Position numbers and translations under genes: made by a program
Source: an uncultured Bacteroidota bacterium
GTDB taxonomy: Bacteria; Bacteroidota; Bacteroidia; Chitinophagales; Chitinophagaceae
NCBI GenBank assembly: GCA_903933765.1
Contig: CAIZLI010000291.1
Location: 1-5,037, forward strand
Length of the DNA stretch: 5,037 nt
Direction of reading: 5' to 3'
Shown here: piece by piece, positions 1 to 5,037 of the stretch
Numbering within the stretch: the stretch's first letter is position 1
Layout of the letters: each line of letters starts with the position of its first letter
Notes under the pieces: generated by a model
Databases searched by the model: none
The model's input: the letters and a program-made list of their open reading frames with translations, nothing else
What the model was told of the DNA's origin: nothing

Positions 1-61
1 ATTTAAAATCTTCTTCAGATAATACCGGTGTAAAAATCACCATTAATTCGTAATTGTTCAT
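1..61 (-). CDS. rpsF: 30S ribosomal protein S6, N-terminal fragment (cut by window edge)
   Basis: Reading the minus strand from the ATG at 59-61 gives 20 codons, beginning MNNYELMVIFTPVLSEED, before the window ends. This matches the first beta strand and start of helix 1 of ribosomal protein S6, whose N-terminus is typically M-x-x-YE-x-(V/M)-x-I-(F/L)-x-P-x-LSE-(E/D). S6 binds the central domain of 16S rRNA as a partner of S18 in the small-subunit platform. Its gene usually leads an rpsF-rpsR-rplI cluster, which would lie beyond the left edge. The ATG follows an A-rich leader (CCAAAAAATTCAAGTA) rather than a Shine-Dalgarno site, as is common in Bacteroidota. The EEP gene upstream on the same strand ends 95 bp before this start. 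The match is short but every position fits; only about a sixth of the protein is visible. Confidence 0.85.
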   Translation of the reverse strand, partial: MNNYELMVIFTPVLSEEDFK

Positions 62-156
62 TACTTGAATTTTTTGGTTAAATAATTGGTTTTTCCCAGT
101 GGACATCCTTGTTCAGAATGAATCTGCCAAAACAGATTTGGGAGGGCGAAGGTAGG
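62..156 (-). other. Intergenic leader between EEP gene and rpsF with a short inverted repeat
   Basis: This 95-bp gap should hold the 3' UTR of the EEP gene and the promoter or leader of rpsF. It contains a perfect 6-bp inverted repeat, AATCTG (121-126) and CAGATT (133-138), around a 6-nt loop. No T-run follows it on either strand, so it is not a convincing intrinsic terminator. I could not find a clear Bacteroidota -33/-7 promoter (TTTG and TAnnTTTG). Either rpsF has a divergent promoter here or it is partly read from the EEP gene. Confidence 0.3.
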
Positions 157-1170
157 CTATTTCAGTGGATTTCCAGTCAAATTTGGCTTAAAAATTAGGG
201 CCACTGGAAAATGATCACTATACCCGCCTCTAAACTGGTCCCCATTCCAGGTTCTTTTAGGATATCCAGCGTATTTGCCTTGGTTTTCGACCATATCGGG
301 TGTTTTGTAAATGATTGATTTATAATGAGTTAATTTGGAATTTGGCATTTTCCAATTGTGACTTAGCAAGATCTGGTCAAAGAGGTTCCAGCTGTCTCTA
401 AATGCCAAACTTCCTTGACCTTGCCTAAATAAGGGTAAAAAGGGGTTATCCAGGTCCAAGGTCCGCAAACTTTTATTGTTTGGATTGTCGTTAAAATCGC
501 CCATCACAATCCAATAGGCCTTTGGATCGACTTTATTGATACTATCCATAATCCGCTTACAGGTAGTGGCTGCCCAGATTCTATTTTTTTTAGCTAGGTT
601 GGATCCGCCTCTTCGACTTGGCCAGTGGTTCACCAATACATAAACCCATTGTGCTTGTAATTGTCCTTTTACTAATAAAATATCTCGGGTGGCATAGTCT
701 TGAAAATGATTGGCGTCTTTTAAAGAATAGGACTTGTATTGATAAGGACTGAAAAAACGTGGCTGGTAGATAAGTGCCACATCAATGCCTCTTGGGTCTT
801 TTGAATTAAAGTGGATGTATTTGTATTGGTATTTTCTTAGTGCATTGGATTGGATGACTTTTTCTAGCACATATTGATTTTCGATTTCTGCTACACCCAA
901 TAATGCCAACCCATCTTTGGTGCCTAATTGCCCAAGACCAAAAAGTACTTTACTCAATTGCCCAGTTTTTTGAGCATACTTTGATGCGCTGTAACCCTTT
1001 GCACTATTAGGTAAGAACTCTTCGTCATTCACCACAATTTGATTGGTGGTATCATAAAAGTTTTCACAATTATAAAATGCCACCACTTGTGTAGCGTGCA
1101 ATTGGATTTGAAAAAAACAGGTTGTTAAGTATAAAAATATAATTAAGAAAAACTTCTTTTTCAAAATCAT
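157..1170 (-). CDS. Secreted endonuclease/exonuclease/phosphatase (EEP) family protein
   Basis: A metal-dependent phosphoesterase of the EEP (DNase I-like) fold, the superfamily of DNases, sphingomyelinases and inositol phosphatases. Numbered from the upstream ATG at 1236, the expected motifs appear in order: YNCENF (N56, E58), GVAEIEN (metal-ligand Glu at 117), RGIDVALIY (D152), VNHWPSRRGG (H204), MGDFNDNP (D247, N249), FDQIL (D287) and SDHFPVALIF (D341, H342). The active site therefore looks intact, and the length of about 337-359 residues suits a single-domain secreted member. The start chosen here is the ATG at 1170 (M23). It gives a textbook signal peptide, MILKKK, then a hydrophobic core and LHA before T49, and has GGAAAAGAAA just upstream. 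The ATG at 1236 would add a 22-residue charged extension before that signal. The gene is divergent from the receptor gene and ends 95 bp before rpsF. The substrate cannot be told from the sequence; nucleic acid is the favoured guess because of the OB-type neighbour, with phosphatase activity as the alternative. Secreted EEP identity is secure. Confidence 0.92.
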   Translation of the reverse strand: MILKKKFFLIIFLYLTTCFFQIQLHATQVVAFYNCENFYDTTNQIVVNDEEFLPNSAKGYSASKYAQKTGQLSKVLFGLGQLGTKDGLALLGVAEIENQYVLEKVIQSNALRKYQYKYIHFNSKDPRGIDVALIYQPRFFSPYQYKSYSLKDANHFQDYATRDILLVKGQLQAQWVYVLVNHWPSRRGGSNLAKKNRIWAATTCKRIMDSINKVDPKAYWIVMGDFNDNPNNKSLRTLDLDNPFLPLFRQGQGSLAFRDSWNLFDQILLSHNWKMPNSKLTHYKSIIYKTPDMVENQGKYAGYPKRTWNGDQFRGGYSDHFPVALIFKPNLTGNPLK

Positions 1171-1344
1171 TTTCTTTTCCGGTTGTCTATTTATCTCCCC
1201 GTTTTTTTTACCATAATTGATTGGTTTTTTATCCATATTTTTTTATTTTTTTGAATGCGTTTTTTATAAAGGGATTTCATGAATATCAGTTTTTAAATAG
1301 ATGCTTAACTGCGTATTTACCGAAAGAAATTAATTGATTTAAAA
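1171..1344. promoter_or_regulatory. Divergent intergenic region between EEP and receptor genes
   Basis: This stretch separates two divergently read genes, so it should hold both promoters; 1171-1236 may instead be coding if the EEP protein starts at 1236. It is very AT-rich, with T-runs at 1202-1209, 1238-1244 and 1246-1252 that become A-runs in the EEP transcript directly before the 1236 ATG. The receptor ATG is preceded by A-rich GAAAGAAATTAATTGATTTAAAA. A-rich leaders favour translation initiation in Bacteroidota. A TTTG lies at 1250-1253 on the plus strand, but I see no matching TAnnTTTG element at a proper distance, and no inverted repeat that would mark an operator. The regulatory role is inferred from gene orientation only. 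Confidence 0.4.
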
Positions 1345-3807
1345 ATGCAATTTGCTTGCATGAATCGAATCTTGCGTCTCTGTTTTATTATTAGCTGTTG
1401 CATGAGTATATCTATTGCGCCTTTATTTGCTCAAATTGAAAATGCGGATGCATTGCCCAAGCAATTTGATGCATTGGGAGAATCGTCTATCTATTGGACA
1501 CCTAATTTATTACAATCTAATAGTGCAGGATTGCATGATATGGCAAGGTTTCATGGCTTTGCATTGAATTGGGTGCCAAGGGGATTGATCAGTAATAAAG
1601 GGAATCAAATCAATGGGATTGAATGGCGCACTAATTTAAATGGATGGGATCCCAACTTTGGTTATGCTGGTTTATATGCTGGATTTAAAACCATCGATAT
1701 GAATACAGCTTATGGTATGAGTTCCTTTGGATTGAGTGGTGCATCTGGTAACAGTTCCATGTCTTCTAATGCTTCCTTATTTACAAAAACAAAATCAGTC
1801 AGTTCTAATGTATCCAATGCATCAACCATGCAAGAAATTAGGTTGCAATGGCATACTGGACTTATAAAAAAATCGTATTGGATCAATGTGGATGCAGTGC
1901 TTCAAAAAACGCCTTTAGGTTATTTAGCAAATGGTTTGAAAAATCGACAGGGCATTTTATTGAGTATTGAAAAATTGATTGCTGCAAATCGGCAATTGGG
2001 TTTTAGTTTTTGGTGGAGCCCGGTGCAGCAAGGTAAGCGCGCGCCAACAGTTCAAGAATTATATACCCTGACAAAAAATAATTTGTACAATCCTAGTTGG
2101 GGATGGTTGGATGGAAAACCTTTTTATGCCAATACCAAGAAAAGCAATGCGCCAGTAATGAGCCTGCATTATGATATTCGTACTAAAAAAGAAAACCTAA
2201 TTCAATTCAATCTTGGCGTTGTTCTTGGGACACAAAGTTCAACGCAGTTGGATTGGTCTAAGGCAGCAGATCCAAGGCCCGACTATTATAAATATTTACC
2301 TAGTTATGCGATAGACGAACAACTTAAAAAAAATTTACTGAATTGGTATGCGATCCATCCTGAATTTTTTCAAATTCAATTTGATCAATTAAAAGCAAAA
2401 AATCTAGCTACTGCAAATGGAGCTGCTAAATATATCATCAATGAACAAGTTCAAAAATTACAATTAATTCGTTTTTCAGCTATATCGAATCATACAATAA
2501 GCGCTACAAGTAAATGGCATCTTGGTATAGCCATCCATTCGGATCAAATTGGATATAGCAATCAAGTGGCAGACCTTTTAGGCGCAAAGTATTACCTCAA
2601 TTACAATAGTTGGGTGAATGATGATGGACTCGCAACTGCTTTTCAAAATGATTTACAATTTCCTGATCGAAAAATCAAAGAAGGGGAGTCATGGGGCGCG
2701 CATTATGTTTTAAGCAATCAAAAAATAAGTACATGGACTGCATTAAATGGGGCAACGCCTTTTTTGGAATGGGGCCTTGGGATACAAATGAACTATGATC
2801 AATATCAAAGAAATGGGATGAATCAAAATGGATTGTTTCCTACTTTATCTAAAGGCCTATCGGAATCCGCATTGTTTCCATCCTATCAATACCAAACTTA
2901 TCTCCGTTATAAATTCAATGGCAGATGGTACTTGACCACTCGTTTGTATCAGGAATGGGAAGCGCCAGATGCCTCAGACCTATACACAGATCCTGCAAAT
3001 CATGCGATTCAAAATCCATTCCTTTTGCCTTTAATTCATTTGGGCTCCGAAGTTAAACTTCAATTCATGGGTAGTAATATCAAGGCCAGTGTAGTATATT
3101 TTGCGCAGTCTAATCAAAATGAACGACAGTATAAATTATTCTACCATGATTACTTCAATGCATTTGTAAGAGCAAGTGTTGGACAAATGCAGTCCATGCA
3201 TCATGGGCTTGAATCTTATATTGAAACCAATTGGACCAGTCCAATACAATTCAGTATTGGCAATAGTTATGGCTGGTATACGATCACCAATGACCCGCTT
3301 TATGAAATTAGACTGGCAGATAATTTATACAAAGTACAATCAGGCAAGTTGTTGTTGAAAAATTTTCCTGCCACATCCCATCCTCAATCTGTGCAGGCGT
3401 TCACAATCAATTATCAGCCCAGTTATTCATTGCGTATTAGCTATACCAGTTTGTTTGCAAGTAGGCGTGCAATTAGTCATGATGTTTTTAGAAGAAGTGA
3501 TTGGGTAAAAGACAATAGTCCAACAAATGATGTATGGGAAACTTTGTATACGCCTGTTTGGGCGCCCAATCAATGGGTATCGAATTTATTTATTTCAAAA
3601 AGTTTTCAAATAGCAACACAAAACAGTAAAATAAATTTAAGGCTAACTAGCTCCATTCGAAATCTTTTAAACGCGTCCATTCCTAGTTTAATTTTTGAAC
3701 AGTCTAGGTATGATTACAAAAATTTCAGTTTGCAAAAATTTTCACCAAAATACATTTATGATTTGGGCAGGACCTACACCATTGGGCTTCAGGTATCGTT
3801 GCTATAA
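1345..3807 (+). CDS. TonB-dependent receptor-type outer-membrane beta-barrel protein with divergent plug
   Basis: An 820-residue outer-membrane protein, expected to import a ligand into the periplasm using TonB energy. Residues 1-29 form a signal peptide (hydrophobic LCFIISCCMSISIAPLFA, cleavage before Q30); the ATG at 1360 (M6) is an alternative start that keeps it. Residues about 45-150 align by eye with a shortened, divergent plug (VPRG at 77-80, ING at 89-91, then a Ser/Asn/Gly-rich stretch at 126-160). From about 160 onward there are alternating amphipathic strands of a barrel. Family-diagnostic segments are KRAPTVQE (231-238), YNPSWGW (248-254) and AADPRPDYYKYLPSY (307-321), which I recognise from Bacteroidota TonB-dependent receptors. 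There is no carboxypeptidase-like regulatory domain, no STN domain and no clear TonB box; only about 15 residues separate the cleavage site from the plug. The last strand (GRTYTIGLQVSLL) ends in Leu rather than the usual aromatic residue. The DUF5689 gene follows 131 bp downstream on the same strand and the EEP gene is divergent. The barrel receptor family is secure; the ligand is unknown. Confidence 0.88.
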   Translation: MQFACMNRILRLCFIISCCMSISIAPLFAQIENADALPKQFDALGESSIYWTPNLLQSNSAGLHDMARFHGFALNWVPRGLISNKGNQINGIEWRTNLNGWDPNFGYAGLYAGFKTIDMNTAYGMSSFGLSGASGNSSMSSNASLFTKTKSVSSNVSNASTMQEIRLQWHTGLIKKSYWINVDAVLQKTPLGYLANGLKNRQGILLSIEKLIAANRQLGFSFWWSPVQQGKRAPTVQELYTLTKNNLYNPSWGWLDGKPFYANTKKSNAPVMSLHYDIRTKKENLIQFNLGVVLGTQSSTQLDWSKAADPRPDYYKYLPSYAIDEQLKKNLLNWYAIHPEFFQIQFDQLKAKNLATANGAAKYIINEQVQKLQLIRFSAISNHTISATSKWHLGIAIHSDQIGYSNQVADLLGAKYYLNYNSWVNDDGLATAFQNDLQFPDRKIKEGESWGAHYVLSNQKISTWTALNGATPFLEWGLGIQMNYDQYQRNGMNQNGLFPTLSKGLSESALFPSYQYQTYLRYKFNGRWYLTTRLYQEWEAPDASDLYTDPANHAIQNPFLLPLIHLGSEVKLQFMGSNIKASVVYFAQSNQNERQYKLFYHDYFNAFVRASVGQMQSMHHGLESYIETNWTSPIQFSIGNSYGWYTITNDPLYEIRLADNLYKVQSGKLLLKNFPATSHPQSVQAFTINYQPSYSLRISYTSLFASRRAISHDVFRRSDWVKDNSPTNDVWETLYTPVWAPNQWVSNLFISKSFQIATQNSKINLRLTSSIRNLLNASIPSLIFEQSRYDYKNFSLQKFSPKYIYDLGRTYTIGLQVSLL

Positions 3808-3900
3808 ATCCAATCCAATCAATTTTATAAAATACACTTCAGTCTAAATCAATTCATTCCAATTTATTCTATTCTAATCCAATCCAATCCAATCCAATCA
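3807..3900. repeat. AATCC-type pentanucleotide repeats between receptor and DUF5689 genes
   Basis: The core is four exact AATCC units plus a partial fifth at 3876-3899. In the same 5-bp register, reading back to 3851, come AATTC, ATTCC, AATTT, ATTCT and ATTCT, so about ten pentamers can be read as a decayed array. A second small cluster (AATCC, AATCC, AATCA) begins at 3807, on the last base of the receptor stop codon, in a different register. Between them lies a 12-bp AT-only palindrome, ATTTTATAAAAT (3822-3833). The array ends 39 bp before the DUF5689 start codon. Tandem short repeats of this kind can change length by replication slippage; whether this one varies is unknown. Confidence 0.8.
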
Positions 3901-3938
3901 CTATCTCAACTATTTTACCTCACTTATAATTTCTTTTT
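3901..3938 (+). promoter_or_regulatory. Immediate upstream leader of the DUF5689 gene
   Basis: This AT-rich, pyrimidine-rich stretch directly precedes the ATG at 3939. It has no purine-rich Shine-Dalgarno sequence. TATAAT occurs at 3925-3930, but it is only 8 bp from the ATG and so is unlikely to be a working -10 element unless the mRNA is nearly leaderless; Bacteroidota promoters also use a different consensus. There is no credible terminator between the receptor gene and this point, so read-through from the receptor transcript is plausible. Confidence 0.25.
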
Positions 3939-4772
3939 ATGAAAAACAACCTCTCTTTTTTAGCCGCTTTTGCAATGATCCTTTTTACATTATGTTGTTG
4001 CATGGCTTGTTTCAAGAAAGCCGCTTATGCCAGTCCAGTGCAAGGACAATGGAGTGATAGTCTAATAAGCATTAAGCAACTTAAACGGTTACATCTGACT
4101 GGATCTGTTGAGCCAATTCAAAAGGAATGGATGCTTCAGGCAGTCGTTGTTGCCAATGACGAATATGACAATTGGTATAAATCACTTGTTATACAAGACA
4201 GCACGGGTGGTATCATGTTGTTATTGGATGGACAAAATCTTTTTCAAGATTATCCAGTGGGTACATTGATTCGTTTGCGCTTAAAAGATTTACTCTTATC
4301 GGATTATCGTCGCATGATTCAATTAGTGGGTGCGGTTGATAGTAGCTCAGGCAGTTTAGTAACGGGTGGCATCCCTTTGCCATTGTTCAAACAGCATATT
4401 CAAATCCTACAAGACAATTATCCGATCGTTCCTCTTCAAATTCAATTTAAAAACCTGCATGATTCCTTACAAGGACGTTTGATTCAAATATCCAATATTG
4501 AATTCTCCGCAACTGATACAGCTCAAACTTTTGCAGATAAAAAAAATAAATTGGGCGCAAGTCGTGCCCTTAAATTTTGTTCTGGTGGTACCATCTATCT
4601 TAGGACCAGCGGTTATGCAGATTTTGCAGGTGGGGCCATCCCCAATGGAAATGGTTCCATATTGGGCGTATATTCTGTTTTCAACACAGAAAAGCAGCTC
4701 TTAATCCGTCATCCAGATGACATTTTGTTTACCAATCCACGTTGTTCTGGGGCAGCCTGGCTGAAAAATTAA
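3939..4772 (+). CDS. DUF5689 domain protein, probable lipoprotein with two OB-like domains
   Basis: A 277-residue exported protein of a Bacteroidota family without an assigned function. Residues 1-23 are a hydrophobic signal ([16 protein letters not shown]) and C24 could be the lipidated cysteine, although the lipobox CMAC has Cys rather than Leu at -3. The N-terminal beta domain (about 42-135) carries the hallmark pattern: SIKQLKRL (44-51), then [23 protein letters not shown] (70-92; key residues N73, D74, E75, Y80, K81, Q86, D87, G90, G91), [19 protein letters not shown] (105-123) and IQL. The second beta domain (about 165-265) has [24 protein letters not shown] and [12 protein letters not shown], then RHPDDILF. 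C214 (KFCSG) and C269 (PRCSG) fit a conserved pair that may form a disulfide outside the cytoplasm. The layout recalls the OB-fold module found before EEP domains in some extracellular nucleases, which suggests ligand or nucleic-acid binding, but this is inference. It probably works with the receptor gene 131 bp upstream and the EEP enzyme. Family assignment is confident; function and lipidation are not. Confidence 0.85.
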   Translation: MKNNLSFLAAFAMILFTLCCCMACFKKAAYASPVQGQWSDSLISIKQLKRLHLTGSVEPIQKEWMLQAVVVANDEYDNWYKSLVIQDSTGGIMLLLDGQNLFQDYPVGTLIRLRLKDLLLSDYRRMIQLVGAVDSSSGSLVTGGIPLPLFKQHIQILQDNYPIVPLQIQFKNLHDSLQGRLIQISNIEFSATDTAQTFADKKNKLGASRALKFCSGGTIYLRTSGYADFAGGAIPNGNGSILGVYSVFNTEKQLLIRHPDDILFTNPRCSGAAWLKN

Positions 4773-4806
4773 CGGTTTTTGACCCATTTTATCCCGGTTG
4801 CTTGTC

Positions 4807-4841
4807 AGCTTGGCAGAAGCTTGGCTTTGGTCCTTATTTTG
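4807..4841 (+). promoter_or_regulatory. Probable htpG promoter with 11-bp-spaced direct repeat
   Basis: AGCTTGGC occurs twice, at 4807-4814 and 4818-4825, offset by 11 bp, about one helical turn. Within it, TTGGCAGAAGCTTGGCT (4810-4826) places GG (4812-4813) and GC (4824-4825) exactly 10 nt apart, as in the sigma-54 -24/-12 consensus (TTGGCAC-N5-TTGC), with mismatches at the last C of the -24 box and one T of the -12 box. Overlapping it is TTATTTTG (4834-4841), 7 of 8 to the Bacteroidota -7 element TAnnTTTG, with TTG at 4810-4812 about 21 nt upstream. Either reading gives a leader of roughly 20-30 nt before htpG. TGTCA (4804-4808) lies just upstream of TGGCA (4811-4815), 2 nt apart. That a promoter lies here is likely; which sigma factor uses it is open. 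Confidence 0.45.
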
Positions 4842-4867
4842 CATTAACAGAACCAAACGATATAACT

Positions 4868-5037
4868 ATGCAAAAAGGTCAAATAAGAGTTCAGACAGAG
4901 AACATCTTTCCAATCATTAAGAAGTTCCTTTATAGTGACCACGAAATCTTTGTTCGTGAATTAGTGAGTAATGCAGTGGATGCCGCTCAAAAATTAAAAA
5001 CCCTAAGTTCCAAAGGAGAAGTAAAAGGGGAATTGGG
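4868..5037 (+). CDS. htpG: HtpG (Hsp90-family molecular chaperone), N-terminal fragment
   Basis: From the ATG at 4868, 56 codons and two bases run to the window end. The sequence contains [19 protein letters not shown] followed by [11 protein letters not shown], the signature of the Hsp90 GHKL-type ATPase domain (Y-S-x-x-E-I-F-x-R-E-L-x-S-N-A-x-D-A). E31 matches the catalytic glutamate and N35 the magnesium-coordinating asparagine of this fold. HtpG is a cytoplasmic, ATP-driven dimeric chaperone, usually about 600-640 residues, so under a tenth is visible. The start is supported by close agreement with known Bacteroidota HtpG N-termini (MQKG). It begins 95 bp after the DUF5689 stop and has its own likely promoter, so it is probably not part of the upstream module. 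Confidence 0.95.
   Translation, partial: MQKGQIRVQTENIFPIIKKFLYSDHEIFVRELVSNAVDAAQKLKTLSSKGEVKGEL

Noticed and set aside
114..132. TTGGCA on the minus strand upstream of rpsF as a sigma-54 promoter
   Set aside because: The position where the -12 GC should fall is CT, so the required spacing is not met.
62..156. S6:S18 ribosomal leader RNA upstream of rpsF
   Set aside because: I could not find the bulged CCG-type stem expected for that motif in the 95-bp gap.
170..210. 8-bp inverted repeat (TTTCCAGT at 170-177, ACTGGAAA at 203-210) at the 3' end of the EEP gene
   Set aside because: The 25-nt loop is long, the right arm lies in the conserved SDHFPV coding segment, and no T-run follows on the minus strand, so it is not a credible terminator.
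1117..1125. C40 of the EEP protein (LTTC) as a lipidation site
   Set aside because: Thr at -1 is not accepted in a normal lipobox, and the LHA site eight residues later fits ordinary signal peptidase cleavage better.
3176..3358. Open frame of 60 codons on the plus strand inside the receptor gene
   Set aside because: It lies wholly within the receptor coding sequence in another frame, and its product has no recognisable motif.
3807..3900. Pentamer region as a CRISPR array
   Set aside because: Units are only 5 bp and contiguous, with no spacers of normal length and no cas genes nearby.
4498..4704. Open frame of 68 codons on the plus strand inside the DUF5689 gene
   Set aside because: It overlaps the conserved second domain of DUF5689 in another frame; the family match belongs to the main frame.
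4753..4763. CAGCCTGGCTG palindrome near the end of the DUF5689 gene as a terminator
   Set aside because: Only a 4-bp stem with a 3-nt loop is possible, it lies inside the coding region, and the T-run comes well after it.

Overview
The window looks like a piece of a Bacteroidota chromosome, most likely close to Chitinophagaceae. It is AT-rich, with A-rich leaders and few Shine-Dalgarno sites. The start of HtpG ([19 protein letters not shown]), the DUF5689 lipoprotein and the TonB-dependent receptor carrying the ADPRPDYYKYLPSY motif are all typical of that phylum. The assignment rests on protein motifs read by eye, not on a search.

Layout from left to right: (1) the first 20 codons of rpsF (ribosomal protein S6) on the minus strand, cut by the window edge; (2) a secreted endonuclease/exonuclease/phosphatase (EEP) fold enzyme on the minus strand with all its expected catalytic motifs; (3) a short divergent promoter region; (4) an outer-membrane TonB-dependent receptor-type beta-barrel of about 820 residues on the plus strand, with a divergent plug; (5) an intergenic region built largely from AATCC-like pentamers; (6) a 277-residue DUF5689 protein, probably a lipoprotein with two OB-like beta domains; (7) a probable promoter with an 11-bp direct repeat and a sigma-54-like arrangement; (8) the first 56 codons of htpG (Hsp90 chaperone), cut by the right edge.

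The two edges are housekeeping genes. The middle three genes look like one accessory module: a secreted nuclease or phosphatase, an outer-membrane importer and a surface or periplasmic OB-type lipoprotein. OB-like and EEP domains occur fused in some large extracellular nucleases, so a plausible but unproven reading is a nucleic-acid or organophosphate scavenging system in which the enzyme cuts, the lipoprotein binds and the receptor imports. This module is the part of the window that deserves a second look.
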